Source: Takakia lepidozioides (Eukaryota; Streptophyta; Takakiopsida; Takakiales; Takakiaceae). Taken from it: a stretch of DNA of 64,000 bases. The DNA lies in contig CM060731.1 of assembly GCA_030704615.1 (NCBI GenBank), positions 90,624,756 to 90,688,755 on the forward strand. Direction: 5' to 3'. This document shows positions 1 through 13,000 of this stretch, one piece after another. The notes below the pieces were generated by a model. The model was not told where the DNA came from and ran no database searches. It saw only the letters and a list, made by a program, of their open reading frames with translations. Every line of letters starts with the position of its first letter. Position 1 is the first letter of the stretch. A program made the translations under genes and the position numbers.

Positions 1-1425
1 TTAAAGTGAAAAACATTTGGCACACATGTCAACAAGGGAGGTCTTCAAATTATACATGGGGCAATTCCTGCACTAAGGATGTCAGCATGGACACGTTTAC
101 CCTTTTCCAGAGTCCCTAGGCTTGCACACGCATTCAAAGCGCATATGAATGTGACCCCATCAAGCATCACCCATTTGTGTTGCATTTGCTCATTCATCTG
201 GAAAGCCTGTTCACCATGCCCTTGTTGGGCATAGCCTGCGATTATAGCATTCCATGGCACCACATTAGCTTCAGCCATTTTATCAAAGACTTCAAGTGCC
301 TCCATCACGCTCCCGCATTTGCTGTACATGTCTATCAGGGTATTCTCCAAACCAATTAGTGACCTAATTCCAGTTTTGATGATGTTACTATGGACCTGCT
401 TGCCCGTTTCCGGTGCTCCTAGGCTGGCACACGCATTCAGAACAGCAATGAACATGATCACATTGGGCATAACCCCTTCCCGTTGCATGTGCTCATACAT
501 TTTCAAAGCCTCTTGCCCATGTCCATGCTCAGTATATCCTGCAATCATGGCAGGTCATACAGGACTTTATATAAAGTCACCACTAAGTATACACCATTCC
601 AATTAGTTTATGGTATGGAAGCTTTACTTCCAGTGGAATTCTTGTTACCTACCATGAGAACTGAATGGGGAAAGAGAATGGAATTGGAAGATTCAATTAA
701 GGTCAGGAAACATGAATTATACCATGTGGAAGAAGTACGTGCTGATGCAGCTGATAACATGACCAGAATTCAGATGAGGGACCACATTTCTTTCAGCCAT
801 GTGTTGAATACCATAAGTGCATCCTTCATGCTACCGCATTTGGCATATCCGCAATCATTGCGGTCCATGAGACTACATTTTGTTTCACCATCTCATCAAA
901 CATCTGCCAAGCATCTATTATGCTTCCACATTCGGCATACATGTCAATAAGGGTTGTCTCCAAAGTAACGTCTGACAAAATTCCAGTTTTGATGATGTCA
1001 GCATGGACCCACTGCCCTCTTTCCAGGCTCTTGGCACATGCATTGAGAACACAAGTGAATGTGACCTTGTCGGGTGTTATCCCTTCCCCTTGCATTTTCT
1101 CATAGAGTTTGAAAGTCTTCTCAGCAAGCCCAAGCTTAGCAAATCCTGCAATCATCATACTCCACGTAAACATATTTCAATCAGGCATTTTGTCAAACAC
1201 TTGGTGTGCCTCCACTGTGCTCCCGCACTTGGTGTACATGTTGATAAGGGTGTTGTCTGGGGCGATGCATGGACTGAACCCACTTAGGACAATATGGGAG
1301 TGGACCTGCTTTCCCTCTGCTAGGGCTTTCCTCCTGATGCAACCCTGCATGAGACAGATGCTGAGAAAAGCTAGGCGAGAGGTCTTACTGTCAAGGGAAT
1401 TTGAAGTCCACAAGAACTGAATCAA
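1..1425 (-). pseudogene. PPR protein (PLS class), decayed and cut by the window edge
   Basis: Pentatricopeptide-repeat proteins bind organellar RNA through tandem helical repeats. Reading from 1425 down, the PLS-type repeat signatures follow one another: GKQVHSHIV, NTLINMYTKCGS, VFDKMPD, YEKMQGEGITPDKVTF, VLNACA, LIDMYAECGS, then after an interruption MIAGYTEHGHG, VLNACASLG, LIDMYSKCGS and VFDKMAE. The series runs off the window at base 1. It is broken by an in-frame TGA at 1177-1179 where the family has Arg (MPD-stop-NMFTW), by a frame change near 840 that also loses a repeat, by a foreign insert at about 556-776, and by another frame change near 45. No E or DYW domain is visible; it may lie beyond the edge. 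The identity is certain from repeats. That it is non-functional is inferred from the lesions. Confidence 0.85.
556..776 (+). mobile_element. Ty3/gypsy integrase C-terminal fragment inside the PPR pseudogene
   Basis: About 73 codons stay open on the plus strand. They read like the end of a plant gypsy integrase: KVTTKYTPFQLVYGMEALLP followed by a charged helix with HVEEVRADAADN. PF(Q/R)LVYG...LPVE is the usual motif just after the catalytic core. PPR-type coding (minus strand) ends at one side and resumes at the other. No LTR, polypurine tract or obvious target duplication was seen at the edges, so this looks like a captured patch, not a normal insertion. Confidence 0.75.
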
Positions 1426-2958
1426 ATGGAGATTTACCCGAAGAAAGATAGCTCAAGGGACATACTCTGTGGGGTGTATTGCACAACAAGGGGCATGGGA
1501 AGGACAGAGAAGTGTGTGGACCAAGTAGCCAGCTAAATGGTCTTTATAAGGTCTGCAAGAGGCTCAAAGAACTTATGGGACAAGAGGAGGAAAGAGAGAG
1601 GCCCCCCCACAAGCAGCCCAAAAGCAACTATTGCTCTAGGGATTGTCTAAGAGTCAACGCCTCATGCAGGTGCTTGCCAAGCATTTCTGATCCAAAAGAA
1701 ACTTATAACGTCCACCATGAGAAGGGAATGAGAACAGAACCTCCAACAGTGTGAAAGGTAGACCGAAATCTTGGCGAAGAGGTACGATTGGGGACGGAAA
1801 AAGTGGGCACCATGCTGTTTACATGAGTAGATTGCACGTTCTTCCATAAGAGCAGGCAGCTGCCCTAAGTTGAACAGCATGAGATTCATCAAAGAGATGA
1901 AGAAAACACTGCAGAGTAAATTGATATCCAGTTGGTTGGGATCATTCTTGACTCTAAAAAACACCATGCTTGTCAACAAAGATATAATCAGAACCTGTCA
2001 TAACAATTCCAAACAGGGGACGGTTCTTTAGGAACTGGAAACCGGATCTCTTTCTTCTCCACCAATTCCAGAGCCCAGGAGAGGAACCCAAAACCGATAT
2101 AAATCTCCAAGGGCCCATAGGACATAGAAAAACAATAACCACTTCAACCATCTAGAGAATGCACTCAATAAGAAGTTTTTTGCCATAGCCTTGGATCATA
2201 GTGACACCCTACCTGCACCATCCGGAGTGCAAGCCCAAGTTTGCTTCACCAGGTGACCTTCAGCTCCCGCTTTAGCAAAAGCAGAAATTCAGCTCTGAAA
2301 TTTAGAACATATTCCCTGTCAAATTGTGGACCATGAGTTCCTGTCACCTGTACAAGGCATTCATGTTACAGGTGTGGCACCTTACTTGGATGGTAAGTCC
2401 TTTTTTCCGACCCTACATGAAAGTGGATGGGGGATGCCGGTATTCTGTTGCATATAGTGCAAAGTTGGCTCCAATGGTGGATATGCTCCACAATTGCAAG
2501 GGACAATCACGGACAGTGGCCGTTGCATTTTTTCCAGAGCTTATCCGACTAAACAGGTGCGCTGCCATTAAAACTACCATAGATCCACCAACGAGCTAAC
2601 TTGGAGAATTCAACATGAAAATTTAGGGACGACTCTGATAACAAGGGAAAACAGGCTGAAATGTGGGCATCTCAGGGCCGAGTCTGATGAGAGGGCGAAA
2701 TAGGCTGAAATAAGTGGAACAAGAAGGTGGATCCTCACCACATTGTCCTTGACCTTGTGTCATGCCCATGGAGGATTTGACCGATCATCAACCCCGAAGG
2801 ACCTCTTGTGTGTGCTGCTTGAGTCTGTAGTCAGGTAATGTCGGATTGGTCTGTGAGAACCACCACGGTGCAGCTGAGCATGCATAGATTGAAACACGGC
2901 CTGCTAAGACCAAGCTGACTCTCCCAAGAACCTTGTAAACATCAGGAATTATACAAAA
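1426..2958. other. No gene seen; one dispersed repeat
   Basis: No open frame here carries a recognisable domain or a plausible spliced series. The only feature I can support is the repeat at 2587-2666, which recurs near 60.1 kb. Confidence 0.5.
2587..2666 (+). repeat. Dispersed repeat, copy 1 (second copy at 60076-60153)
   Basis: About 80 bases starting ACCAACGAGCTAACTTG and ending AGGCTGAAATGTG recur nearly unchanged at 60076-60153 in the same orientation. The shared core includes GAATTCAACATGAAAATT. Both copies lie close to a LINE scrap, but the repeat is not part of the recognisable reverse-transcriptase end. The family is unknown. Confidence 0.7.
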
Positions 2959-3099
2959 TCATGGTACCAACAGGTAGAGCCAAGAGCCCACATCTGCACT
3001 ATGGAAAAACTTCTTCACATGGTACATTAAGAAAAAGTCACACCTTGCGATTGAGGTTGTCCCACCATCGTGAAAGCTCAAACAACTTATTGGACAAAA

Positions 3100-3294
3100 T
3101 GGAAAAAAACAAGAGAGAAGACATTGTAACAGAAAATGGATATTGTCTTCAAGCCGTCTGCACACCGGACATTGACAATCTCTATTTCCTCTCTGCATCC
3201 ATTTATTGTTCAAAAGTAGATTCCCCACCCTGAGTTAAAAGTACAGTACTGCCAAGGTTGCCCTTCACTCATCCATGCCACAAACTGGAAACGA
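3100..3294 (-). mobile_element. LINE 3'-end fragment (RT zinc-binding region)
   Basis: On the minus strand the segment reads NKWMQRGNRDCQCPVCRR then LEDNIHFLLQC. This CxxC...H....C pattern matches the zinc-binding tail found at the C terminus of plant non-LTR reverse transcriptases. Four other segments of this window (8.5, 9.0, 51.6 and 59.8 kb) carry the same motif. The reading frame is lost after the cysteine, so this is a short, old copy. Confidence 0.7.
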
Positions 3295-6200
3295 GTTCAC
3301 GGTTTTATTCCTAACTTTTGTTCGGATATTTTGCACGCTCCAACATGGCCTTAGACACGTCAGCTTCCAAGTTAGCTTCATCTTAGCAGGGTCAGTTCCT
3401 CCTACCTAATATTCAGGTACTTGAAAATCTCCTCTTCCCGTTCCACCACGGCTTCACCTGTTTAACGGGGTTGGACTGGACTCAAGTAAGAATATGCCAC
3501 GATGCCTCCATGGAGCAACATCCACGAGTGACTTTACCACGGATGAGTGGTGAATAGAAGTCATATAAAACAACTCAATAGTTGTGTGGCGATCTAGTGC
3601 CGGAGTGGGCACGTGGTTGTTTAGAACGCCGTGGATGGATGCCACGTGTGGTTCCACGGCTCCCCCACTCATGCGCGACAGCAGCATGTATGTGTCGGTC
3701 CTTGTAGTCAAAAGTCAATGATATGTCAAGTCAAAGTCAAAGTCAAAGTATTTGCCCCCTCCACAAAATTCCTAAACTAGTGACATGAGCAACTTGTCCG
3801 AACACTACTCCACTGCGTTGACAAAACCAACTAGTATCTTAGCACTGGTGTCCCCCCTAATCACAATGTCCGTTATGACTAATTTTGCAGTCGTAAAAGA
3901 CATGATTCTTACTAGTGAACGAAGTCTTGGCTAGATAGAGAGAGAGATAGAAAGTTCATATTGAGTCTTGGCTGGCTGTAGTATAATGTAGAAGTCCTTG
4001 GACTGCTGTAATTGTTGACCTAATGTTGTTGTGATGCGGGTTGGTGGCGAAGGTAAAGTTGTGAGTGCTCAAGAATGACATGTTCTTAGTGCCATTGTGT
4101 AGATTTCAGTACGCGCTGGCATTTAGTGGTGGTTTGTGCAATTTTGCTGCACTTAGTGCCAATTCTGTAGAATCCTGCAATGCTGGTACATCTGACCAGT
4201 TTTGCATGTGGGACTTGTGTACATTAGGTGCATTGAGGGTATGGCATATTAGCACATACGTTGGGAGTGTCTTTGTCGCGTTGTAGGAGTGGAGTGATGT
4301 AGTCTAGTCCCCTTGCCAAGCGGGGGTGTACACAAGGGGGGGGGGGGGGGGGAATGGTCCCCCCTTTTGTTCATGTATGAGTTGCCAGCTGGGGCAGGTT
4401 CAAATCCCACTCATGCACGATAGGTAGCTCTTCAATCTTGACCCTGTGTATGTGTGGTTTAACGTTTGCAAGTGATTGCTACCTGATTTTGGTACACTTG
4501 AGGTGCATGCCTTGTGAGGTTCATGTAAACTGCAAAACAGACCCCTCCTGATTTCCCATGACCTCCATACAGGGTCAAATCATGTGGTACTTAGCTCTTT
4601 GGATGGCAGATCCCATGGGGATGGAATGGTAGAAGGTTCATTGCATTTAGAGTTCATCTGGTCATGCAAAAAGTGAAAAATCTGCACTGAAAAATACAAT
4701 TTGCCCAAAATTCTCCAAATTTTGCCCCCAACATGCAACGGTGGCATTTCATGGATTTTCACCTGATTGGCCTGAAATTCCACCTGTATGTGGAGCTGGT
4801 AGTTCAGCAACTAATATCCGGTCAGAATTTGCTCTCTCTTTTTTTCTTTATTTTTTTGATATGCCAGAATGTCGCCACCACCGGTGGGGTTTTTGGCACA
4901 ACCCAAAAAAAAAGTCACTTGTCCTTGAAGGGTTAAGGGTTAAACACCTCAAGCCAGCCCCCTTTGCACCCTCTTATCTATAAAACTTAGCTGAAAATTG
5001 TCCATTGGCCCTAGCATGTTCAATCGCGCAGTAATGCTATGCAATTGACCCACTAGAGCGTGCGACCTTTATTAATGATGACACCAATTCTAGCCCCTAT
5101 TTTCGAATGCCAAAACCCATCCGCGCAGAACTCTGAAAATGGTCATGTCAAAAGGCTGTCTAGCACATAGATTTCACGGCACACACGTTTGGGAAGGGAC
5201 AATTTCTTCTAAGACCCGAAAGACCATGGATCCACCAAATCATCCACGTCTTCTAGTCTAGGCGGACATTCAGGGCTCAGAGCATCTTGGAAAAACCAGA
5301 TGTCTATGATGTAGGTGAGTTCCAGGGCCTTGAGCGATTTTGGTGAGACAACAACATGGGGGTTTGGATGGATGATGATGGATTCAAATAGTAAGGTGAA
5401 AATGATGTGTTGACATAGGCAATCTGGACACAATGGAAGTTATCTCATGATGAATGGTGTTGTTGAGTGAAAAGTTCATCATCCATCCACTTCTTTGACA
5501 TTTGGTCTATGACATGTCTATCCACAGTTCCGGCCAATAAATGTTGCTCAAATAGCAGAGTCACGGCTTGGGTAACCAAACTGGGAAGATCTCAGATTGT
5601 CTCATCCTACCCTCTGGTTTCCTACCTCAGATTAGCTGTTGGTCGGAAGTCTTTCCAATATGCAGGCCAGTTGACTTGTCACTAGCACCCTTTACGTACT
5701 ATGTAATGCCCCCCACATGCCCCTGTGGCCGGTAAGGTGGTGGCGAGATGGAGGGCGAGCTGCCGCCCCAACCGCCATAATGGCTTTTGGTGGGAAAATC
5801 GCGGAATGCCCGACACTAGGGGCCTTCCCCTGCATAAAGCACGTGAAAGATTTCTTTCCGCCTTCCGAATCTTTTCGACCAGGGCTTGGCGCTTCTTTTC
5901 ATTCTGTTCAGTGCCCGCTTTTCTGTGTGTTCTTTTCGCTTTTGTTGCAAAGGAAAAGTTTGGTAGTGCATGAAACCGGCGTGGAATGCACTACCCTCGC
6001 CAAGCGCGCCAATATGCTCTGGGGGAGCAGATAATAACAAAGAGAAATATTTCAAAGTGCTTTATGTTCCGTAAAGAACTAGGGCTGATTTCCCTTCGTT
6101 AATATCATTTTGTTATAACTCATAATAGCCAGGCAATACAAAAAACTATAATGCACAATGCTGATTACACTCTGTGTAATGCACACCTCCGACATTTCCT

Positions 6201-7048
6201 GATCTTTTACCTCCAAGATCTTTTCCTTCACTAGTCCCATTTCTTTTGAAAGAATAAAGAAACGATGAAAGGAAAAAAAAAATCATCCCATTTCTTTACG
6301 TAGAGGAAGGCCCTCTCGTTCCGCGCCCCTTGAATTTTATGCCCTAGGGCCTCGGGTGGTACTTCCTCTATAACATGGTATGCTAGTGCATGTGCTAGTG
6401 GGAATAGGCCTAGAATACTGATTTTTAATCCTCCTTGGAATTGCCATACTAGGGCAGACAAAATCCTTAACCTTATTGCAAACTCGATTGAAAAACACAC
6501 GTCCATATTTTTCAGTCCAACAGAAGATCTGAGTTCACCTTCATGTGATAAGAAATAGAACCCATCCACGCCACAACCCTACTTAGGGTAAGTTGCTCTT
6601 ATGAACACTGGCTTCGGCCAAAGCCTTCTCTCTCTTTCATGTTATCACAACACACTTTACCGCATTAGATAGTCTGGCATACCATGTTCAGTGCAGTAGT
6701 GATCAACTGTAAACTTGGGACATTTATCTACAGGTGAACAACCTTTGTATATCATGGGCTAAATGTCCATGCACACATATCACATAATAAAGATTTCCAA
6801 ATCGGGTGTTTCTTGAATACTGCTGGTTGAAAGAATGCACTCCAGGTGTCCTGCATGGGGTCCACAGGGCCTGTTGAGGTGGTCTTCACAGCTGAGGGAA
6901 GCCAGTTCTGTGGATGTGGAAGGATAGCAAGCTGATAGACTAATGAGGAATGGAGGAAGATAGCCAGTGCCAAAGCAAAAGGCACCTACACCCAGCCCTA
7001 CCCACACAACTGTTCAGAGTCAAGGAACTAGACCTATATTACACAGAC
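3295..7048. other. No gene seen
   Basis: I see no supported coding region. Visible features are a GTCAAA micro-repeat near 3724-3750, a run of 17 G at 4336-4352 and a Pol III B-box-like string (GGTTCAAATCCC) near 4397. The last few hundred bases before 7049 would be the 3' untranslated or flanking region of the P4-ATPase gene. Confidence 0.5.
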
Positions 7049-10000
7049 TTAAGGTTGTCTTTGAACCTCGTCACGCAAAGCAGCCACGTGCTCCTGCACG
7101 ATCTGGTAATCTGCTGGGCAAACAATCCATTTGAAGCTGCGCAAGGCAAAGTCCAGTACTAGAGCTGCCACAACCACAAGCAACTGCAAAAGCCAGTAAG
7201 TTGCCGATGGAGTCAACACTTCTAAGGCTTCACGATATGCTGTGGTCGCCCAATAGGGTGGCAGAGCTCCGTAGACAATGATGAAAAGGTACCAGACAGA
7301 AATGCTCCCCCAAATTGCCACATGGTGAATCCAGGTGAAGTAGTTAGTTGAGGAAAATAACTGCAAGTTGGGCACCAACACCAACACGGTGAACATGACT
7401 GCCCCAAAGTCTTGCATTGCAGGGACTTGTCCACCAGGCCGGAAGGCATTTATCCCTGAGTAGAGTGCAAGTGGAAAGAAGAATATAATCAATGAAGCAT
7501 ACACAGAATTGGTCAGCCACCACATAATGGTTTTCTTGTTGAATAGCTCTCCCCTCTGCCCAGACTGATACAACTGAGGGAACCGTAAAGCCTCAGCAGG
7601 GGACACATCCTGATCAATAACGCCCACCACACAGACCGGGATTGCTGTGAAAATCGTGTTGTAAAAGGAGGCATACCAATCTTTATAAACTGGTTGGCCA
7701 GAGAAGAAAGTAAATACGTTCGAGTAGAATGATATCCAGCCCATTATGCATACTTTGTAGAAGAAATATAGAATCTGCACAATTGTTGCATGATTATGGT
7801 AAGTTGGACCACATCAGTGACATGGATGCTCAAATGAACTTACAAAGTTGTGTAACTTTCAGTACTCTTGCATAAGAGCATATAGCTGATGTGTTGCTCG
7901 CTTATGTAGCAACTTAGACTTTAGAAAGATAAAAAATGAGAATTGGCTCCCAATTCGTGGTTCCACACGAATCCAGGTGTAGTGAATGGTCTGGACATAG
8001 TTTCCAACACCCCCATGTGCAGACTGCTCTCTGCCTTCTCATATCAGTGAGCATTCAACAATGTCTGCTGCTGTCTAAGGTTCTCTCCCTAGGCAAAGGA
8101 ACATGCACAGCCTTGGCCAAGAAATACTAAATTCCTCTAAGGAAATCAGTCAACCTACATGAGTTTCACAGCATTGAAAACCTACCAATTGCTTACTATG
8201 GAGCTAGTCATGACAACTTTTGGACAGTCAAGCAATGTACCATTAAAGAAATACGACGGTAACACCATCGTCCATGAATGAGGAGTAAGCGCTCCAAGTA
8301 TCGGAATTGACCTATGGCATAGTCTGCAGCCATTGCTGCCTGCATAGGCCCAAAAACATAACAATGTGAATGCTCCACAAGTACTCCCAACCTATGCTTA
8401 CCAAAACAGAATCACCCCTCTCCCTCTCTCTCCCTCTTGTGCAAACAACGTCTCATGAATACATTCTCTCTTGTTGTGTGAACGAAGTTACACAGAAAAA
8501 TTCCCTGAACTTGTTTCCAGTCTGTGACATGGGTGAGGGCCTTTAAGGATGATCTGAAGGGCCTACCTACTAGATTGAGATTTATACTCAGGGTGTGGTT
8601 GAACAAAACCAGATGCAGAGAGGAAACTGTCAATGCCTGATGTGCAGGCGGCCTGAAGAGAATATCCATTTTCCGATACAATGTCCAGCGTATTCTCATC
8701 AGAGAGCAACCCTCTTCAGGAACATCAAGAACATAGTCCCTGCACCTCTGTTCACCAACTTTCAAAATCTCAAGGCTGAGCCTAAAGCCCTGGCCCTGTT
8801 GGGGTCTTAGTGCTGGGCAGCTCACATACATCAGGATCGACGCTTGAGTGAAGGTCTTTCTAGAGGAAATCTGGAAAGCCCGAACTAATTGATTGTATCA
8901 TTGTAAGTCCCACTACTGGAGTGAGCCCCTCACAAGGTAGTGTCTGTTCCCTCTTGTTCTGCCCAAACTGGGCGCGTGGGTCTATGGGCACAAGGCTGCG
9001 GCAAAAGTAGATTTCTCTAGTTGATGTGTCTGTTGCCATGAGATTGTCTGATGAAAATGAAGTTAGGCAGAAAACTTCCCTGAACTTGTTTCCAGTCAGT
9101 GACATGGGGGAGGACATCAAGGGTCTACCCACTCTCGGCACTAGACTGAAATTTAAACTCAGGGCAGGAAGCCTACCTTTGAACAGCAAACAGAAGCAGA
9201 GAGGAAAGGGAGAGTGCAATTGCCCGTTGTGTGGGCAATCTGAAGACAGTATTCATTTTCTGATACACTGTCCGGGGTTCTCTCACCAAAGAGACGCTCT
9301 CTTCAAATCTATCAAGGGAATTGTGCCTGTACCCCTGTTTACCAACTTTGAAAGTCTCGAGGCTGAGCCAAAAGCCCAGGCCCTCCTGAGGCCTAGTTTT
9401 TGGGCAAATCACACAAAGCAGATTGATGCTTGTGTGAAGGGATTTCTAGAGGATATCTGGAAAACCCGGATTAATTCTATATATGAAGGTAAGTCTTACT
9501 ACCAACGTCAGCCCCTGACAGAGGTAGGTTCTGTCCCTTTTGTTCCCGCTCAAACTGGGCGCGGGGTCAATGGCCACAAGGCTACGGCAAACAACGTCTT
9601 ATGAGTACAATCTCTAGTTGATGTGTTCTCTAGTAACTCTACTACTGGAGTGAACGACAAACATAGTGAGCTCCATTCTCCTCTCCCATCTAATCCACCG
9701 TCTCCTGCTCTGTCCTTACAGGAGATCCAATGCAGGCAACAGCACTGCATCACTAATATTCCTGGATCATGTGCTACTTGATCATGTCCACAAGGCTACA
9801 GCAAGCTGAGTCTGATGAGAACATTCTCTCACTCTCTCTTTGGCATGGTATGAGGACCATAGCAAGTTTGGCTGTTCCATACCCTGGTGGGTAGAAGGAA
9901 CCAGGAGAGTTGATTTTCCGCAACTACATTCAAGGGTGCAACAAATTGCAAGCTGAAAGCCCCCAGCTAGTTGTCGACACACACAATTAAGAAGAGACAA

Positions 10001-13000
10001 GAAAAACTGCACTTCACATGTATTTTAACATGTAGTGGACAAAATATGCCCTCAAACTATTAGCAGATAAGCCAAGTGGTTACCAAATCAATACCTGAGC
10101 CCCCTCAACACCAGTGATGCCCACACCAACATTAGCAGCTTGGATCATGCCAACATCATTGGCGCCATCCCCAATGGCCAGACACAGCCGGTTGTGGCCA
10201 AGTCCTTTCCTAACCAACTTCACGACCTGGGCCTTCTGCCTGGGAGACACCCTGCAGCAAAGAACTGATGTGCAATTGATGCACACTCGCAGAAACCTTT
10301 CTTGAAGCTCCTCTTCAGCCAGGATGAATGCAAGAGATTGACCATCAATGACCAACGCGTACTCAACAGAGGTATACATGTCTGTTGCTTTTGTTGCAGG
10401 AGTTTCTCCCCCTGATGCCCTCCCTCCTTGGCCCAAGCCCTCCCCATTTGCCAGTCTCTGTGCCAGGGCTTCACTGGTTCCTAACGGAATACTTTGGTGG
10501 CCATTTTGACGGGGGCTTGTCTGTGTGCCAGAGCTTGAGTTGCGGGAGTGTGCACTGCTTTTACTCTGATTGCGCGAAAGTGTGCTATTCCTACTTAAAC
10601 TGCGGGACAATGCACTCTGTAGACTTTCACTGATACTTGTCCTCCTCTCACTAGTGCTGGTCTCTCGAGGCTTTTTGTGCCGTGTCAAGACCAATTGCAG
10701 GGCCTCAGAGAGTTTTTGTGCCACTAGAGACTTCAACTCCTGCAATTGAGAAAAAACTCTTCTTGCTGAGTACCACAGGACACACTGACACCCAACAAGT
10801 GCTCCTACTTGTACAGGCCCTAACTTCAAGTCCTAGCTATTTGCACTCAATGTAGGAGACAGAGAGAAATAGTATCTTTGAACATCAAACCTTCGCAGTG
10901 TTGTCACGAGAAAGACTCTCCCTCTCTGCTCTCTCTTGAACAGCACGAGCCTCAGGACCCTCCAAACTGACTATGAGCTTATCCATGCCATGCCTTAGCA
11001 GACTGCATGCCAAGCCAACCAAAAAGCAGAGCAAAGCATGTAAATTTGGAAGCAATACTTTTCTAGAGATTCCCTAGATCCAAACACATAAGATTCACCC
11101 GTGGTAGTGGTCAATCACTTCTTAATCTATGTAAAGAAGCATAGAAGACCGTTCGTCTCAAAGAGGCAGCCAAAATGTCTTAGATGGATGACCAGACCTT
11201 GCAGTACTTCCATATATCCACGGGAAGGGAGAGGGGACAGAGGCACACATACACCCACATGCACACAAACATATTAAATCAGACTACTGACAGAGTGCAC
11301 CTGCAGGCATAACCAATGTTAATAGCTGTTTCCACTTTGTCCCCAGTCAAGACCCAAATCTTGATGCCTGCACGTGCCAGGCGATCAACAGCCTCTGGAA
11401 CACCGACCTGCAGCTTGTCCTCTACTCCAGTGCCACCTACAACAGTAAAACCCCTCTCAATCTCCTCTGCCACTTCCTCAATGTGTGTCTCTCTCTCACG
11501 CCCTAGTGATGCTCGCGCTTCAGCAAATTTTGCTTGCCATTCTTGATATTCCTCTTCTTGCAGCTCTCTGTATGCAACCATCAGTGTCCGGAGCCCAACC
11601 TCCCCAAATTGCTGCAAATGCTTCATGGTCTGAGATACAAAACCACTGTTGTTTGCATTCAATCGCTGAAGCATGACAGAGTCTGCTCCCTTTGAAAGAA
11701 GTAGCAATCGGCCATCTGGAAAGCGCACAATGACAGACATCCGTTTCCTCACACTGCTAAACTCCAAGACATTCAGGAGCTGGTATACTTGGTCCACGGG
11801 TTTCACTTTAGAACCAACAGATTCTCGCACATGAAGAGTGATCGGTGATCGCTTGTAGAAGAAAAATCCAAACTTCTTGGCAGCCACGACCAGGGCAGCC
11901 TCATCAGGTGACTCGGCCCTGTACCGCAGGGAAGCGGGGTCCTCAGGACTTCCCTCGGGAATGGCTGTGTGACAAAGAGCAAGAATCTGAAAGAAGAAAC
12001 GGATGGTCTCAGCATTTTCTTCTTCTGTCCAATTACCTCCTAAAAGGCGGGTATCAAAAAAATTGAACCCTTTCTCTTTGTACGGGTTATGCATTGGACT
12101 GCCAGCACCTTTGCAATCTGCCCCTGCTGGCAAGACTCTGTCCACCCTACTGCTGTTTTGGTTACTTTGAATTTCTTCCCTACGGTCATGAGGGGAGGAG
12201 ACTCCACCAAGAGCAAGGCCAAGACGCTCTGCTGCTCTCTCTACCTCTGTTGTCCCTTTGCCGTAAGAGATCCCCCCAATCGAACACCGGAAAAAATCCA
12301 TCTGATTGCATGTAAGTGTGCCAGTTTTGTCTGAAAAAATGGTGTCCACCTGCCCCAATTCTTCATTCAAGCCAGCTGACTTCACCTTAGCTGGCTTATC
12401 AGTTCCTGGGTCATACATGTTAATATCCTGCATAATCAAAATCGCCTGGAGCACCCGTACTATCTCCAATGACACATAGAGCGCAATAGGAATCAAGTAG
12501 CCATAGAGAACCAAGCTGGTAACAAAACCCACTATGCCTGCAACAGCTGCCCGATTGGGATTGAAGTAGGGGTCACTGATGTTGGGCTGTAAGTACCACA
12601 GGTCAAGCCCTGCAGCCTTTGTTCGGATTCCCAATACCAAACCTGTTGCCAGACTGAGGGTAAGCAAAACCACAAACATGGCCCATATGATCTTGTCCAG
12701 AGTGTGGTCGACACGGCTTCGTTTCGAAGGAGGAGGGGTTGCATTTTGCATCACTTTTGTATCATGACCTGTATACACAACCACGCCCAATATACTTCCT
12801 GTATTTTGAAGGCTTGAATCACGAAGGAGGAGTTGCAAGGGACCAATTGGAAATGCTTGCCCATCCGAAAACTCTAACAGGCCAGCAAAGGTGTACAGGG
12901 AAGCGTTAGGATCCTCGCACTTGACAGTAGCTTCAAACTCTTTGAGGACACCTTCCTCTTTGCTGCCAACACCCCATGTGCTCTCCAAAGCTTGTTTGAC

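Noticed and set aside
5717-6055. Overlapping open frames near 5.7-6.0 kb
   Set aside because: No motif, no splice-compatible neighbours and no similarity that I can recognise.
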